In this document: positions 19,364 to 30,703 of the stretch, in pieces | Position numbering within the stretch: position 1 is the stretch's first letter | Layout of the letters: every line of letters starts with the position of its first letter | From: an uncultured Pelagibacteraceae bacterium | GTDB taxonomy: Bacteria; Pseudomonadota; Alphaproteobacteria; Pelagibacterales; Pelagibacteraceae | DNA length: 47,151 nucleotides | Assembly: GCA_902545035.1 (NCBI GenBank) | Contig: CACCEJ010000008.1 | Coordinates: forward strand, 1-47,151 | Direction of reading: 5' to 3' | Made by a program: the position numbers and the translations under genes | The notes under the pieces: generated by a model | Database searches by the model: none | What the model was told of the DNA's origin: nothing | What the model saw: only the letters and a program-made list of their open reading frames with translations

Positions 19364-21390
19364 TATCCCTCTGTTCCTGTTTTTTTCAAATTAACTTTTG
19401 CATATCTACAATCTGACATTGTTTTTGAAGCACGAGCAATTACGTTTGAATAATAATAATCAATATCCTCTATAATTAATTTTTCGTCCTTATAATCATA
19501 TTTAGGAACTTCAAAATTTTTATTCTTTTTCTTTTTTAAAAATTCATGCATTGACTTTATCAATTCATCTTTATTATTGAACAAAGCATTTTTATTAACT
19601 TCATAAGACAACTCATTAATTATTTGCCAATCTTCCTTGGCATCGCCTGGTGGATAAGATGCTTTGTATGCTTTTTGTAGTTTTCCTTCTAGATTTGTAA
19701 AATAACCATCTTGCTCTGTGTATGCTGCGCCTGGCAATATCAAATCGGCTATATCAGCACCTATATCACCATGGCTTCCAATATAAATTACAAATTCTTT
19801 ATTTTTTTTTAATTTTAGATTATCTTGACCCACTAAAAAAATAACCTCTGTATCTTTGTCTTCAATTTTTTTAAGAGTTTTATTGCTACCATTGTTTGAT
19901 GAAAAAATTCCTAAATCATAAGACCCGATAGTAGAGGCATCTGTTGATAAAATATTTAAAGAGTTCCAGTCATCATTGATTTTATTAATATTTGTTAAAT
20001 ATTTTTTCATTTCCTCAAACACATATGCACCATTGCTACTATTTAAAATTGATTGACCTAGGATTATTATGGGTTTTGCTGAACTATTTATTTTTTTTGA
20101 AACATCATGTTGATTATTAATTATTTGACTAATTATTTTAGAATTATTTTCTAAAACTTTATATGGATAAGTTAAATCTCCAACATTCTCTAAGGAAAAA
20201 ATGTCAATTTTATTTTTTAAATAAGCTTTTCGTATTCTTGAATTTAAAATAGTTGCCTCATATCTTGGGTTTGAGCCTATTAATAAGATTAGATCACTTT
20301 CCTCTATCCCCTCTATACTTGAATTAAATATATAATTATTTCTATTTTCGAAATTTACATATGTATGTTTACATCTAGATTCTAAATACTTAGAGTTTAA
20401 TGTCTTTTCAAAAAAATTTTTCACAATATACATTGTTTCCATATTTGTCATGTCACCTGTAAGTCCAACAATTTTATCTGGAGATGTTTTTGAAATTTTT
20501 TCTACAATTTTTTTATATGCATCTTGCCAGCTTATTTCTTCTAATTTTCCATTAATATTAATAAGTGGTTTGTCTAATCTCTGGTTTTTTAATCCATCAC
20601 ATGCATATCTTGTTTTATCAGAAATCCACTCCTCATTAATTTCTTCATTTATTCTCGGTAAAACTCTTTTTACTTCCCAATCATAGGTGTCTACTCTTAT
20701 GTTTGAACCAACAGCATCCATAACATCAATTGTTTCAGTTTTTTTTAGTTCCCACGGCCTTGCTTCGAATACATAAGGTTTAGAAGTTAGAGCTCCTACT
20801 GGACATAAATCTATTACATTTGCTGACATCTCAGATTCCATAGATTTCTCTAAATATGTTGTAATTTCCATATTTTCACCTCGACCAATTGCGCCTAACT
20901 CAGGAACACCTGCTACTTCAGTTGCAAATCTTATACATCTGGTACAATGAATACATCTAGTCATTTGTGTTTTAATTAATGGACCCATATATTTTTCTGG
21001 CACATATCTTTTATTCTCTTTAAATCTCGATTTATCAATTCCATAGAACATTGATTGATCTTGTAAATCACACTCACCACCTTGATCACATACAGGACAA
21101 TCTAATGGATGGTTAGCTAGTAAAAACTCCATTACGCCTTTCCTTGCTTTTTCAACCTTTTCTGTATTTGTTTTGATAACCATTCCATCAGTTGCAGGCA
21201 TTGCGCATGACGCTATTGGTTTTGGCGACTTCTCCATTTCAACCAAACACATACGACAATTCCCTGCTATAGAAAGTTTTTCGTGATAACAAAATCTTGG
21301 TATCTCTGCACCAGCTTGTTCACAAGCTTGGAGTACAGTTAGACCGTCTTCAACTTCAATATCAACATTATTTACTTTTAGTTTAGGCAT
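19363..21390 (-). CDS. nuoG: NADH-quinone oxidoreductase subunit G
   Basis: Large iron-sulfur subunit of the NADH-oxidising arm. N-terminal 2Fe-2S domain ([20 protein letters not shown]), the His-Cys 4Fe-4S region ([20 protein letters not shown]) and a [17 protein letters not shown] ferredoxin motif are followed by a degenerate molybdopterin oxidoreductase-like domain without cofactor function. 675 aa is typical of alphaproteobacteria and mitochondria and shorter than the E. coli form. The C-terminal half is noticeably less conserved and Asn/Lys-rich. Confidence 0.97.
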   Translation of the reverse strand: MPKLKVNNVDIEVEDGLTVLQACEQAGAEIPRFCYHEKLSIAGNCRMCLVEMEKSPKPIASCAMPATDGMVIKTNTEKVEKARKGVMEFLLANHPLDCPVCDQGGECDLQDQSMFYGIDKSRFKENKRYVPEKYMGPLIKTQMTRCIHCTRCIRFATEVAGVPELGAIGRGENMEITTYLEKSMESEMSANVIDLCPVGALTSKPYVFEARPWELKKTETIDVMDAVGSNIRVDTYDWEVKRVLPRINEEINEEWISDKTRYACDGLKNQRLDKPLININGKLEEISWQDAYKKIVEKISKTSPDKIVGLTGDMTNMETMYIVKNFFEKTLNSKYLESRCKHTYVNFENRNNYIFNSSIEGIEESDLILLIGSNPRYEATILNSRIRKAYLKNKIDIFSLENVGDLTYPYKVLENNSKIISQIINNQHDVSKKINSSAKPIIILGQSILNSSNGAYVFEEMKKYLTNINKINDDWNSLNILSTDASTIGSYDLGIFSSNNGSNKTLKKIEDKDTEVIFLVGQDNLKLKKNKEFVIYIGSHGDIGADIADLILPGAAYTEQDGYFTNLEGKLQKAYKASYPPGDAKEDWQIINELSYEVNKNALFNNKDELIKSMHEFLKKKKNKNFEVPKYDYKDEKLIIEDIDYYYSNVIARASKTMSDCRYAKVNLKKTGTEG

Positions 21391-22714
21391 TTTCTTTTTC
21401 CAACAAATGTTGGTCTACTAAGTATGGAATATTTTTTTGTTTTTTTACCACCGGATCAAATTTATTTCTTTCTAATATTTCATGCTTAAAATGTCTTATT
21501 AATCCTTGAACTGGCCAAGATGACCCTTCTCCAAAAGCACAAATCGTATGACCTTCAATTTGTTTAGTTACATCAAAAAGCATATCAACTTCGTCTGGAG
21601 TTGCGTCACCCGCTGCCATTCTTTCTAACATTCTCCACATCCACCCAGATCCTTCTCTGCAAGGTGTGCATTGACCACAACTTTCATGTTTATAGAATCT
21701 AGCTATTCTTGCCATACACTTTATTATATCTTGATCATTATTGATAACGACAATTCCAGCTGTTCCTAATCCAGTCTTATTTTCTACGCAAGCATCAAAA
21801 TCCATTTTCATATTGTCACAAATTTCTTTGGGAAGCATTGGCATTGAGGAACCACCAGGTATTACAGCCTTGAGATTGTCCCAACCGCCCACTACTCCTC
21901 CAGCATGAGTTTCAATTAATTCTTTGAGTGGAATTCCCATTTCTTCCTCGACATTACATGGGTTATTTACATTTCCAGAAATACAATAAATTTTTGTACC
22001 AGTGTTTTTTGGTCTTCCAAGTGAGCTAAACCATTTTGCACCTCTTCTTAAAATTGTAGGAACAGCCGCAATTGTTTCGACATTATTAATGATAGTAGGA
22101 CATCCATACAAACCAATTAATGCTGGAAATGGTGGCTTTAATCTTGGTTGACCTTTTTTACCTTCTAAACTCTCAAGTAATGCAGTTTCCTCACCACAAA
22201 TATAAGCACCGGCTCCATAATGAATATAAATATCTAAATCCCATCCGGAATTTAATGCATTTTTTCCAATTAAATTATTTTGATAAGCTTCATCTAAAGC
22301 GATTTGGAGTTTTTGACCTTCGTTAAAATATTCACCTCTTATATAAATATAACATTTGTGAGCATTAACTGCATAAGAAGCAATTAAACATCCTTCTATT
22401 AACTTGTGAGGCTCAAATCTTAATATATCTCTATCTTTACATGTTCCAGGTTCTGACTCATCAGCGTTAATAACTAAATAATGGGGTCTAGATCCTACTT
22501 CTTTAGGAGCAAAGGACCATTTAAGACCAGTAGGAAAACCAGCTCCACCGCGTCCTCTTAGTTCAGAAGTTTTTACCTCATTAATAATCCAATCTCTACC
22601 TTTATCTAGCAACTCTTTTGTTCCATTCCAATCGTTTCTTTTTTTTGCAGACTCATAATCTGCACCAAAATCGTTATATAAATTTTGAAATATTCTATCT
22701 TCGTCCTTAAGCAT
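21383..22714 (-). CDS. nuoF: NADH-quinone oxidoreductase subunit F
   Basis: NADH- and FMN-binding subunit. NADH-binding loop [20 protein letters not shown]-site sequence [36 protein letters not shown], and the C-terminal 4Fe-4S (N3) motif [15 protein letters not shown] plus a later Cys in EGHTICAFG. 443 aa, normal. Overlaps nuoE and nuoG by 8 nt each. Confidence 0.98.
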   Translation of the reverse strand: MLKDEDRIFQNLYNDFGADYESAKKRNDWNGTKELLDKGRDWIINEVKTSELRGRGGAGFPTGLKWSFAPKEVGSRPHYLVINADESEPGTCKDRDILRFEPHKLIEGCLIASYAVNAHKCYIYIRGEYFNEGQKLQIALDEAYQNNLIGKNALNSGWDLDIYIHYGAGAYICGEETALLESLEGKKGQPRLKPPFPALIGLYGCPTIINNVETIAAVPTILRRGAKWFSSLGRPKNTGTKIYCISGNVNNPCNVEEEMGIPLKELIETHAGGVVGGWDNLKAVIPGGSSMPMLPKEICDNMKMDFDACVENKTGLGTAGIVVINNDQDIIKCMARIARFYKHESCGQCTPCREGSGWMWRMLERMAAGDATPDEVDMLFDVTKQIEGHTICAFGEGSSWPVQGLIRHFKHEILERNKFDPVVKKQKNIPYLVDQHLLEKENA

Positions 22715-23315
22715 TTTTGTTTCCTAATAAAGTTTTACGATTATTTACTGGCTCTGCATTTACACGGCCTGTGTAAGATCCTGGCTTTGGCACTTCATTT
22801 TGATAAATTTTTTCAATTATCTCCTCGAGTTTTTTATCGTTCAAGTCCTCATAATAATCTTCATTAACCTGCATCATCGGTGCATTTACACATGCACCCA
22901 GACATTCAACTTCCATCCATGAAATTTTTCCATTTTCAGACAATTCATTTTCATTTTTAGATATTTTTTTTTTACAAACTTTAATTAAATCGTAAGCACC
23001 TCTTAGCATGCAAGGTGTAGTAGTACAAACTTGAAAAAAATATTTTCCAACTGGAGACAAATTGTACATTGAATAAAAAGTAGCTACTTCGTAAACCTTT
23101 ATATATGGCATATCTAAAAATTTCGCGATGTATTTCATGGCCTGTAACGGTATCCAGTTATTATTTTGTCTCTGCGCTATATATAATAATGCCATAACAG
23201 CACTTTGTTGTTTTCCATCGGGATAATTAGAAATTATTCTATTTGCTTCTTTAATGTTTTTTTCATTAAACACAAATGTATCAGGTTGCTCTTTGTGAAT
23301 TTTTTTTATACTCAT
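22707..23315 (-). CDS. nuoE: NADH-quinone oxidoreductase subunit E
   Basis: 24-kDa-type subunit with a thioredoxin-like fold holding 2Fe-2S cluster N1a. The four ligands are in [11 protein letters not shown] and [20 protein letters not shown]. 202 aa. The N-terminal helical half includes [20 protein letters not shown] and [18 protein letters not shown], both standard. Overlaps nuoD by 4 nt. Confidence 0.97.
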   Translation of the reverse strand: MSIKKIHKEQPDTFVFNEKNIKEANRIISNYPDGKQQSAVMALLYIAQRQNNNWIPLQAMKYIAKFLDMPYIKVYEVATFYSMYNLSPVGKYFFQVCTTTPCMLRGAYDLIKVCKKKISKNENELSENGKISWMEVECLGACVNAPMMQVNEDYYEDLNDKKLEEIIEKIYQNEVPKPGSYTGRVNAEPVNNRKTLLGNKNA

Positions 23316-24487
23316 CTATCAACTTCTCCAAAAACTATATCCATAGAACCTAATACTGCAGGTACATCGGCTAGCATATGTCCTTTGATTAAATAATCCA
23401 TAGCTTGAAGATGGGTAAATCCTGGGGCTCTAATTTTACATTTATAAGGCTTACTTGATCCATCTGATATTAAATAAACACCAAACTCTCCTTTTGGTGC
23501 TTCAACTGCTGTATAAATTTCATCTTTCTCAACTCTGTATCCCTCGGTGAATAACTTAAAGTGATGTATTAAAGCTTCCATAGATTGTTTAATTTCTTTT
23601 TTTGGTGGAGGGGTGATTTTTCCATCCTCTGTTTTTACAGGACCCTTTGGTAGGTTTTGTAAACACTGATTAATAATTTTTACACTTTCTCTCATTTCCT
23701 CAATTCTGCAAAGATATCTATCATAACAATCTCCATTTTTACCAACAGGGATTTTAAATTCTAAATCATCATAACAGTCATAGGGTTGACTTCTTCTTAA
23801 ATCCCATGCTACTCCAGAGCCTCTTAGCATAACTCCAGAAAAAGAATAATCTAAAGCATCTTGTTTAGAAACAATTCCTATATCAACATTTCTTTGCTTA
23901 AAAATTCTATTATCAGTAAGTAAAGTTTCTAAATCATCAATAATTTTTGGAAATTTATTACAAAATTCATCAATATCATTTTCAAGTCCTGCGGGAAGAT
24001 CTTTATGAACACCGCCTGCTCTAAAATAATTTGCATGCAACCTTGATCCAGAAACCCTCTCATAAAATCCCATTAATTTCTCTCTTTCCTCAAATCCCCA
24101 CAATGTTGGTGTTAATGCTCCAACATCCATCGCTTGAGTAGTTATATTAAGTATATGGCTTAATATTCTTCCTATTTCACAAAACATAACTCTTATGTAT
24201 TTTGCTCTTGCTGGAACATCAATTTTTAAAATTTTTTCTATAGCTAATGCAAAAGCATGTTCTTGATTCATTGGTGCAACATAATCAAGACGATCAAAGT
24301 ATGGTACTGCTTGTATATATGTTTTATTCTCTATTAATTTTTCTGTACCTCTATGCAACAATCCTATATGGGGGTCAGCTTTTTCAACTATCTCACCATC
24401 TAGCTGAAGTATCAATCTCAAAACACCATGGGCTGCAGGATGTTGTGGACCAAAATTTAGATTTAACGTTTTTTTTTCTTTAGCCAT
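23312..24487 (-). CDS. nuoD: NADH-quinone oxidoreductase subunit D
   Basis: 49-kDa-type subunit that lines the quinone pocket with NuoB. 391 aa with [20 protein letters not shown] (the quinone-site His is in this loop), [32 protein letters not shown] and the C-terminal DIVFGEVDR that ends the family. Overlaps nuoC by 8 nt and nuoE by 4 nt. Stand-alone, not fused to NuoC. Confidence 0.98.
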   Translation of the reverse strand: MAKEKKTLNLNFGPQHPAAHGVLRLILQLDGEIVEKADPHIGLLHRGTEKLIENKTYIQAVPYFDRLDYVAPMNQEHAFALAIEKILKIDVPARAKYIRVMFCEIGRILSHILNITTQAMDVGALTPTLWGFEEREKLMGFYERVSGSRLHANYFRAGGVHKDLPAGLENDIDEFCNKFPKIIDDLETLLTDNRIFKQRNVDIGIVSKQDALDYSFSGVMLRGSGVAWDLRRSQPYDCYDDLEFKIPVGKNGDCYDRYLCRIEEMRESVKIINQCLQNLPKGPVKTEDGKITPPPKKEIKQSMEALIHHFKLFTEGYRVEKDEIYTAVEAPKGEFGVYLISDGSSKPYKCKIRAPGFTHLQAMDYLIKGHMLADVPAVLGSMDIVFGEVDR

Positions 24488-25076
24488 CGGTTTTATTTAT
24501 TTCTTTTATATATTTAGTTCCTTCCCAGGGACTCTCATAATCGAAATTCCTATAATTTTGTTCTAATTTAACAGGTTCATAAATAACTTTTTTTTGCTCC
24601 TCGCTGTATCTGACTTCATTATGACCTGTTAGAGGAAAATCTTTTCTTAAAGGATGTCCTTCAAAGCCATAATCCGTTAAGATCCTTCTTAAATCTGGGT
24701 GATTTTTAAACCTTAAACCATACATATCAAACACCTCTCTTTCCATCCAATTTGCTGAGGGAAATATTGAGGTTAATGAGGATATTTCAAATTTCTCATT
24801 TATTGAAAAATCTATAATGACTCTTTTATTAAATTCATGACTTAAAAGTAAATAAACCATTTTAAATCTATCCTTATTTTCTGGATAATCAACGGCAGTA
24901 ATCTCAATTAATTGCCTAAATTTTGTTTCATTGTTAGTTTTTAAAAATGTAATGACATCCACTAATTCATCATGAAAAATATTTAAATAAATATTATCAT
25001 GTTTAACAAAAGAATTATTAATTTTTGATGTTAATTCTGAATTAATAAATTTTTCCAGATCTTCAAGATTTTTCAT
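24480..25076 (-). CDS. nuoC: NADH-quinone oxidoreductase subunit C
   Basis: 30-kDa-type hydrophilic subunit without cofactor, bracing NuoD and NuoB. 198 aa. The conserved block is [20 protein letters not shown] followed by [20 protein letters not shown]. The N-terminus (to about residue 80) is variable and Asn-rich. Two bases separate it from nuoB. Confidence 0.97.
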   Translation of the reverse strand: MKNLEDLEKFINSELTSKINNSFVKHDNIYLNIFHDELVDVITFLKTNNETKFRQLIEITAVDYPENKDRFKMVYLLLSHEFNKRVIIDFSINEKFEISSLTSIFPSANWMEREVFDMYGLRFKNHPDLRRILTDYGFEGHPLRKDFPLTGHNEVRYSEEQKKVIYEPVKLEQNYRNFDYESPWEGTKYIKEINKTDG

Positions 25077-25078
25077 TT

Positions 25079-25600
25079 TTATCTCTCTAAAGAGCCTTTG
25101 TTTCTAATTTTTTTCTGTAATTGAAGTATGCCATATAACAAAGCCTCAGCGGAAGGAGGGCATCCTGGCACGTAAACATCAACCGGCACTACACGATCAC
25201 AACCTCTAACTACAGAATATGAATAGTGATAATAACCTCCACCATTTGCACAACTACCCATTGATATAACATACCTTGGTTCTGGCATTTGATCGTAAAC
25301 TTTTCTCAACGCAGGAGCCATTTTATTTGTTAAGGTTCCCGCAACTATCATTACATCTGATTGGCGTGGCGACGCTCTTGGTGCAGCACCAAATCTTTCT
25401 AAATCATATCTTGGCATTGATGTTTGCATCATTTCAACTGCACAACAAGCTAGCCCGAATGTCATCCAGTGTAATGAGCCTGTTCTAGCCCAATTAACAA
25501 GATTATCTAATGATGTAGTTATAAACCCATTATCACTAAAGTCTTGTGCTAATTGTTTGAATTCCTCGGGAATTTCTTTTTTTCCATTTTCTAGATTCAT
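25079..25600 (-). CDS. nuoB: NADH-quinone oxidoreductase subunit B
   Basis: PSST-type subunit carrying cluster N2, the electron donor to quinone. The ligands are visible: the tandem cysteines in [11 protein letters not shown], then [12 protein letters not shown] and the final Cys in [15 protein letters not shown]. 173 aa. Located between nuoA (1-nt gap) and nuoC. Complete. Confidence 0.98.
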   Translation of the reverse strand: MNLENGKKEIPEEFKQLAQDFSDNGFITTSLDNLVNWARTGSLHWMTFGLACCAVEMMQTSMPRYDLERFGAAPRASPRQSDVMIVAGTLTNKMAPALRKVYDQMPEPRYVISMGSCANGGGYYHYSYSVVRGCDRVVPVDVYVPGCPPSAEALLYGILQLQKKIRNKGSLER

Positions 25601-25601
25601 A

Positions 25602-25970
25602 CTATTCCCAATCTAACGCTCCTTTTTTCCATTCATATATAAATCCAACAGTCAAAATAAATAGAAATAACATCATAGAACAGAAACCATATAAACCAAT
25701 TTGACCAAGTGAAATTGCCCAAGGAAATAAAAACGCTATCTCGAGATCAAAAATTATAAATAATATTGCTACTAAGTAAAATCTTACATCAAATTCCATT
25801 CTAGAGTCGTTAAAAGGTTCGAAACCACATTCATAAGCCGATAATTTTTCAGGATCAGGTCTGCTTGGTGCTGCAATATAATTTATAGCCACAAATGCAA
25901 GACTCAAACCTAGAGCTATTATCAAAAATAATATTATCGGTAGATAGTCTTTTAAAAATTCCGCAAGCAT
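25602..25970 (-). CDS. nuoA: NADH-quinone oxidoreductase subunit A
   Basis: First gene of the complex I operon; a three-helix membrane subunit at the quinone site, with the conserved loop [20 protein letters not shown] whose Cys is exposed in the deactive enzyme. I place the start at the ATG at 25970 ([11 protein letters not shown]; 122 aa), which has an AGGA ribosome-binding site 6 nt upstream. A longer reading from TTG at 25988 would start next to the proposed promoter and adds six residues not expected in the family. Confidence 0.96.
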   Translation of the reverse strand: MLAEFLKDYLPIILFLIIALGLSLAFVAINYIAAPSRPDPEKLSAYECGFEPFNDSRMEFDVRFYLVAILFIIFDLEIAFLFPWAISLGQIGLYGFCSMMLFLFILTVGFIYEWKKGALDWE

Positions 25971-25990
25971 TTGATTCCTATGTAACAACT

Positions 25991-26021
25991 ATTATATCAA
26001 CTAAAAGTGGAGATATGTCAC
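25991..26021 (-). promoter_or_regulatory. Candidate nuo operon promoter (extended -10)
   Basis: On the minus strand GTGACA (26021-26016, five of six matches to TTGACA) is followed after 19 nt by a perfect TATAAT (25996-25991). The -10 is preceded by TGA, giving an extended TGnTATAAT box that tolerates the long spacer. A start near 25984 would leave a ~14-nt leader containing AGGA before the nuoA ATG at 25970. It lies between tRNA-Asp and nuoA. Seen by eye; not tested. Confidence 0.5.
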
Positions 26022-26049
26022 ATTTTTAAGCCTAATTTTACTGAGGTTA

Positions 26050-26126
26050 TGGCGGGAGTGAAGGGACTCGAACCCTCGGCCCCCTGCGTGACAGGCAGGT
26101 GCTCTAACCAACTGAGCTACACCCCC
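26050..26126 (-). tRNA. tRNA-Asp (anticodon GUC)
   Basis: Minus-strand cloverleaf of 77 nt including an encoded CCA (26052-26050). Acceptor GGGGGTG pairs with CACTCCC with one G-U; D arm GCTC..GAGC; anticodon stem CCTGC/GCAGG with loop CTGTCAC giving GUC; T arm with TTCGAGT. Discriminator base is G, as expected for tRNA-Asp. It follows tRNA-Val by 11 nt. Confidence 0.96.
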
Positions 26127-26137
26127 ACAGTTGTTTA

Positions 26138-26213
26138 TGGTGGGTAGTAAAGGACTCGAACCTTTGACCCCCTCGGTGTAAACGAGATGCTCTACCAACT
26201 GAGCTAACCACCC
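26138..26213 (-). tRNA. tRNA-Val (anticodon UAC)
   Basis: 76-nt minus-strand cloverleaf with encoded CCA (26140-26138). Acceptor GGGTGGT/ACTACCC, D arm GCTC..GAGC, anticodon stem TCTCG/CGAGG with one U-G pair, loop TTTACAC giving UAC, T arm AAAGG TTCGAGT CCTTT. Discriminator A. Sits between the lon stop and tRNA-Asp and is probably processed from a shared precursor with it. Confidence 0.96.
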
Positions 26214-26224
26214 AAAACATGGTA

Positions 26225-26253
26225 CTCTTACATCAACATATTAATAAAGTAAA
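26225..26253 (-). promoter_or_regulatory. Possible promoter for tRNA-Val/tRNA-Asp
   Basis: Minus strand TTTACT (26253-26248), 17-nt spacer, TAAGAG (26230-26225), 11 nt before the tRNA-Val 5' end. The -35 is a fair match and the -10 is weak, but spacing and position are right and this 47-nt gap after lon is the only space available. Readthrough from lon is the alternative. Confidence 0.25.
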
Positions 26254-26260
26254 TTGTTTA

Positions 26261-28648
26261 TTACTGAATACTAGCTTGAGATTTATCGTCCTTTTTACCT
26301 TCAGATATCTTATCAACCTCAGTCCATTCTACTGGTTTAAGCTCTTTAGTTAAGGCAATTTTAAGTACTTCATCTGCAGTTTCAACAGGTATAATTTTAA
26401 TATCTTCTCTAACTTTCTTGGGAATATCTACCAAATCTTTTTCATTTTCTTTTGGAATTAATACTTTTTTAACACCAGCCCTATGTGCTGCTAAAAGTTT
26501 TTCTTTTAAACCACCAATTTGCAAAACTTGACCAGTAATTGTTACTTCACCTGTCATTGCAATCTCTCTATTGACAGGGATATTTGTTATTGATGATACT
26601 ATTGAAGTAACCATTGCTATTCCAGCTGATGGCCCGTCTTTAGGAGTTGCTCCCTCAGGAACATGTATATGAAAATCTTTCTTTTCAAACAATGGAGGTA
26701 TTATCCCATATTCTAGACTCTTTGATCTTACGAATGATTTTGCTGCTTTGACAGACTCTTGCATCACATCTCCAAGTTTACCAGTAATTTGCATTCTTCC
26801 TTTTCCAGGCATATTTACTGTTTCAATCTTAAGAATTTCTCCACCAACTTCAGTCCATGCTAAACCTATTACAATTCCAGTTTTATCTTTATCTTCTACT
26901 TCCCCATATTTGAATTTCTTTATTCCTAAAAAGTCTGGAATATTTTTATCATTCACTTGGACTTTTTGTGCCTCTCCACTCACTACTCTTTTAACAACCT
27001 TTCTAGTTACTTTAGAAATTTCTCTTTCTAAATTTCTAACTCCTGACTCTCTTGTATAGCTTCTTATAATCTCTTTAATTGTTCCATCAGCTAAGTCTAA
27101 TTCACCATCTTTAACACCATTTTCCTTAACTTGTTTTGGTAATAAATATTTATTAGCAATATTTATTTTTTCGTCTTCTGTATAACCTGGAATTCTAATG
27201 ACCTCCATTCTGTCTAATAGCGGTGGTAAAATATTCAGGGTATTAGCAGTAGTTACAAACATTACATCTGATAAGTCATAATCTACTTCTAAATAATGAT
27301 CATTAAATGCTGTATTTTGCTCAGGATCTAAAGCTTCCAATAAAGCGGATGATGGATCGCCCCTATAATCATTTCCAATTTTATCAACTTCATCTAATAA
27401 AAATAATGGATTTTTTGTTCCAGCTTTTTTCATCATTTGAATTATTTTTCCTGGCAAAGATCCTATATATGTTCTTCTATGACCTCTTATTTCAGCTTCA
27501 TCTCTTACACCTCCTAATGACATTCTAATAAATTGTCTATTAGTGGCTTTTGCAATTGATTTACCTAACGAGGTTTTTCCAACTCCGGGTGGACCAACTA
27601 AGCATAAAATTGGCCCCTTAATTTTTTCCATTCTTTTTTGAACTGCAAGGAATTCAATGATTCTCTCTTTAACTTTATCTAGACCAAAATGGTCCTCATC
27701 TAAAATTTTAAGACCTTTGTTTAAATCAATATCTACATTATCTTTCTTGAACCAGGGTAGATCTATCATCCAATCTAAATAATTTCTCACTACAGTTGCT
27801 TCTGCAGACATTGGACTCATATTTTTTAATTTTTTGAGTTCTGACATGCATTTTTTCTCAACTTCTTTTGGCATTTTAGCTTTTTGAATTGATTTTTTAA
27901 GATTAGTTGTTTCATCCTTTCCATCTTCGATTTCACCTAATTCTTTTTGTATAGCTTTTAATTGCTCGTTTAAATAATATTCTCTTTGCGTCTTTTCCAT
28001 TTGGGTCTTCACTCTTCCTCTAATTCTTTTTTCTACTCCTATAATACTGGTTTCACTCTCCATCATTTTGATAGCCGCATTTAATCTTTTCTTAACATCA
28101 AGTGTTTCAAATATATGTTGTTTTTCTGATATACTTGCATTCAAATTTGAAACTATATTATCAACTATTTTTGATGGATCTTTTAATTGTTTGATATTAT
28201 TGATAGTCTCAGATGAAATTTTTTTGTTTACTGATGTAAGTTTTTCTAATCTTCTAACTGCTGTTAATGCTAGAGGTAATAAATCCTCATCTTTATTTAT
28301 TAAATCTTTTTGGTGCTCATATGTGCAAGTGATAAATTTTTCATCATCTTTGAATTCAATTATTTTGACTCTTTTGATACCTTCAACTAAAACTTTAACG
28401 GTTCCATCTGGGAGTTTTAAAAGTTGTAAAATATTACTCTCACACCCATATGAGTAAACATCGTTTTTTTTGGGGTCGTCTACCTCAGAGTTTTTTTGAG
28501 TAACAAGAATTATTTTTTTGTCACTTTTCATGACTTCATTTAAAGCAGTTATTGACTTGTCTCTTCCGACAAATAATGGAATTACCATGCTTGGGAAAAC
28601 AACTATGTCCCTTAATGGCAATAAAGGTTGTGTCAATTTAACTTCCAT
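26261..28648 (-). CDS. lon: ATP-dependent protease Lon
   Basis: Cytoplasmic AAA+ serine protease for damaged and regulatory proteins. 795 aa in the order LON substrate domain (TQPLLPLRDIVVFPSMVIPL), coiled coil, AAA+ with Walker A GPPGVGKTS and Walker B FLLDEVDK, and C-terminal protease domain with catalytic Ser in TPKDGPSAGIAM and Lys in GGLKEKLLAAHRAGVKK. Start at the ATG at 28648. A TATAAT box occurs at 28670-28665 just upstream but I see no good -35. Last gene of tig-clpP-clpX-lon. Confidence 0.97.
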   Translation of the reverse strand: MEVKLTQPLLPLRDIVVFPSMVIPLFVGRDKSITALNEVMKSDKKIILVTQKNSEVDDPKKNDVYSYGCESNILQLLKLPDGTVKVLVEGIKRVKIIEFKDDEKFITCTYEHQKDLINKDEDLLPLALTAVRRLEKLTSVNKKISSETINNIKQLKDPSKIVDNIVSNLNASISEKQHIFETLDVKKRLNAAIKMMESETSIIGVEKRIRGRVKTQMEKTQREYYLNEQLKAIQKELGEIEDGKDETTNLKKSIQKAKMPKEVEKKCMSELKKLKNMSPMSAEATVVRNYLDWMIDLPWFKKDNVDIDLNKGLKILDEDHFGLDKVKERIIEFLAVQKRMEKIKGPILCLVGPPGVGKTSLGKSIAKATNRQFIRMSLGGVRDEAEIRGHRRTYIGSLPGKIIQMMKKAGTKNPLFLLDEVDKIGNDYRGDPSSALLEALDPEQNTAFNDHYLEVDYDLSDVMFVTTANTLNILPPLLDRMEVIRIPGYTEDEKINIANKYLLPKQVKENGVKDGELDLADGTIKEIIRSYTRESGVRNLEREISKVTRKVVKRVVSGEAQKVQVNDKNIPDFLGIKKFKYGEVEDKDKTGIVIGLAWTEVGGEILKIETVNMPGKGRMQITGKLGDVMQESVKAAKSFVRSKSLEYGIIPPLFEKKDFHIHVPEGATPKDGPSAGIAMVTSIVSSITNIPVNREIAMTGEVTITGQVLQIGGLKEKLLAAHRAGVKKVLIPKENEKDLVDIPKKVREDIKIIPVETADEVLKIALTKELKPVEWTEVDKISEGKKDDKSQASIQ

Positions 28649-28710
28649 AAGCTTAAATATGGATATTATATTTTATAATGCAATAGGAAACTTTTGTTTA
28701 TTAACTTTAA

Positions 28711-29970
28711 TTAAGCCGCAGAAGTCTTTTCTGTTTTTGATTTGTTCTTGGTGTGTACAATTATCGGCTGTGATGTGCCTTTTGTAGCCCCCGCATCTAT
28801 TATTACTTCTTCTATATTTTCTTGACCAGGGAGATCAAACATAGTTTTAAGTAATAAATTTTCTAAAATTGATCTTAATCCTCTAGCACCAGTTTTTTTG
28901 CTTATAGCTTTATTAGCAATATCTTTAACTGCCTGATCTTTAAATGTTAACTTCGTTCCTTCCAATCTAAATAATTCTTGATATTGTTTTATTAAAGAAT
29001 TTTTTGGTTCTAACAAGATTTTAACTAGTGATTTCTCATCTAAGTCTTCGAGTGTAGCCGTTATAGGTAAACGACCTATAAATTCAGGAATAAGACCATA
29101 TTTTAATAGATCCTCTGGCTCTAAATTCTTCATCCACTCACCTGTTTTTTTATCTTCTAAAGTTTTAACTTCTGCACCAAACCCTATTGACGACCCTTTA
29201 TCTCTTTGAGAAATTATCTTATCTAGTCCAGCAAAAGCTCCTCCACAAATAAATAAAATATTTGTTGTATCAACTTGTAAAAACTCTTGTTGAGGATGTT
29301 TTCTTCCTCCTTGCGGTGGGACACTTGCTACTGTTCCCTCCATAATTTTTAACAAAGCTTGCTGCACACCTTCTCCAGATACGTCTCTTGTAATTGAAGG
29401 GTTTTCAGACTTTCTACTAATCTTATCTACCTCATCTATGTAAACAATTCCTCTTTGAGCTTTTTCAACATTGTAATCTGCAGCTTGCAATAACTTTAAA
29501 ATAATGTTTTCTACATCTTCACCAACATAACCAGCTTCAGTTAAGGTTGTTGCATCAGCCATAGTAAAAGGTACATCTAGTATTCTTGCAAGAGTTTGAG
29601 CTAATAAAGTTTTACCACATCCAGTTGGTCCAACTAATAATATATTTGATTTTGATAACTCAACTGTTTTACTTGTTTTGTTTTCGTAATTTAACCTTTT
29701 GTAATGATTGTGAACAGCTACAGATAAAACTTTTTTTGCATGAGATTGTCCAATTACATAATCATCAAGCACTTTACATATTTCTTTTGGCAGAGGTAGA
29801 CCGTCTTGATGCTTTACAAAGTTATCTTTACTTTCCTCTTTTATAATATCCATGCAAAGTTCAACACATTCATCACAGATAAATACAGTTGGTCCAGCTA
29901 TTAACTTTCTAACTTCGTGTTGGCTTTTGCCACAGAAAGAACAATAAAGAATATTTTTGTTGTTACTCAT
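28711..29970 (-). CDS. clpX: ATP-dependent Clp protease ATP-binding subunit ClpX
   Basis: AAA+ unfoldase feeding ClpP. N-terminal zinc-binding domain [26 protein letters not shown], Walker A GPTGCGKT, Walker B VYIDEVDK, the pore loop [10 protein letters not shown] (GYVG) and the IGF loop ([10 protein letters not shown]) that docks with ClpP. 419 aa, normal. Separated from clpP by 89 nt, the widest gap in this block, so it may have its own promoter; that gap holds a 14-bp palindrome. Confidence 0.97.
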   Translation of the reverse strand: MSNNKNILYCSFCGKSQHEVRKLIAGPTVFICDECVELCMDIIKEESKDNFVKHQDGLPLPKEICKVLDDYVIGQSHAKKVLSVAVHNHYKRLNYENKTSKTVELSKSNILLVGPTGCGKTLLAQTLARILDVPFTMADATTLTEAGYVGEDVENIILKLLQAADYNVEKAQRGIVYIDEVDKISRKSENPSITRDVSGEGVQQALLKIMEGTVASVPPQGGRKHPQQEFLQVDTTNILFICGGAFAGLDKIISQRDKGSSIGFGAEVKTLEDKKTGEWMKNLEPEDLLKYGLIPEFIGRLPITATLEDLDEKSLVKILLEPKNSLIKQYQELFRLEGTKLTFKDQAVKDIANKAISKKTGARGLRSILENLLLKTMFDLPGQENIEEVIIDAGATKGTSQPIIVHTKNKSKTEKTSAA

Positions 29971-30043
29971 AATTTTTTAATTCGAATCAATAACCTTACT
30001 TTAATACAAGTTATGCTACGTAATCAAGTGTAGGTTGTGAACA

Positions 30044-30057
30044 AACTATATATAGTT
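30044..30057. repeat. 14-bp perfect palindrome between clpP and clpX
   Basis: The sequence AACTATATATAGTT equals its own reverse complement and begins 2 nt beyond the clpP stop. It could be a DNA-binding site or a weak RNA hairpin (5 bp, 4-nt loop). All but two positions are A or T, so chance occurrence in this AT-rich genome is quite possible. Confidence 0.35.
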
Positions 30058-30059
30058 AT

Positions 30060-30671
30060 CTATTCTCTCTTTTCCACAACTTTGTCTAACAGGCCAAAAC
30101 TTTTTGCATTATCTGGTGTCATAAAATTATCTCTTTCTAAAGCAGATTTTATTTCATCTACTGATTTGCCTGTATGTTTAGAATAAATTTCATTTAATCT
30201 TTTCTTAAGAGATAAGACTTCGTTAGCATGTATTTCAATATCTGTTGCTTGACCTTGGAAACCAGCTGAAGGTTGATGGACCATTATTCTTGAATTTGGT
30301 AATGAAAATCTTTTCCCTTTCGTTCCAGCTGCTAGCAAGAATGAACCCATGCTGGCTGCTTGACCAATGCATAAAGTACTTATCTCGGGTTTTATGTATT
30401 GCATTGTATCATAGATACCTAGTCCAGCTGTTACGAGTCCGCCTGGGCTGTTTATGTATAAAGAAATTTCTTTTTTAGGATCTTCAGACTCTAAAAATAA
30501 CAATTGAGCTGTGACTAAAGAAGCAACAGCATCATTTATTGGCCCGACTACAAATACAATTCTTTCTTTAAGTAGCCTAGAATAAATATCGTATGCCCTT
30601 TCTCCTCTACTAGATTGCTCAACAACCATAGGAATAAGAGTATTTAATTGTTCTGGAATTTTATTAGACAT
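30060..30671 (-). CDS. clpP: ATP-dependent Clp protease proteolytic subunit
   Basis: Serine peptidase that forms the degradation chamber with ClpX. The Ser is in [14 protein letters not shown], the His in [10 protein letters not shown], and the catalytic Asp is expected in the region [15 protein letters not shown]. 203 aa with a short N-terminal part ([20 protein letters not shown]) that precedes the mature protein in the family. Lies between tig (32-nt gap) and clpX. Confidence 0.97.
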   Translation of the reverse strand: MSNKIPEQLNTLIPMVVEQSSRGERAYDIYSRLLKERIVFVVGPINDAVASLVTAQLLFLESEDPKKEISLYINSPGGLVTAGLGIYDTMQYIKPEISTLCIGQAASMGSFLLAAGTKGKRFSLPNSRIMVHQPSAGFQGQATDIEIHANEVLSLKKRLNEIYSKHTGKSVDEIKSALERDNFMTPDNAKSFGLLDKVVEKRE

Positions 30672-30703
30672 AATCGAATCGATTAATCTTATACAACTTG
30701 TGA

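Noticed and set aside
13521-25600. Plus-strand open frames opposite the nuo genes
   Set aside because: They follow the codon structure of the minus-strand genes, lack recognisable domains and have no promoters or spacing of their own.
25971-25988. nuoA start at TTG 25988
   Set aside because: The ATG at 25970 has an AGGA site and the normal NuoA N-terminus; the TTG lies at the expected transcription start.
26001-26198. 65-aa open frame over the tRNA pair
   Set aside because: It lies across tRNA-Asp and most of tRNA-Val, whose cloverleaf structures fully explain the sequence.
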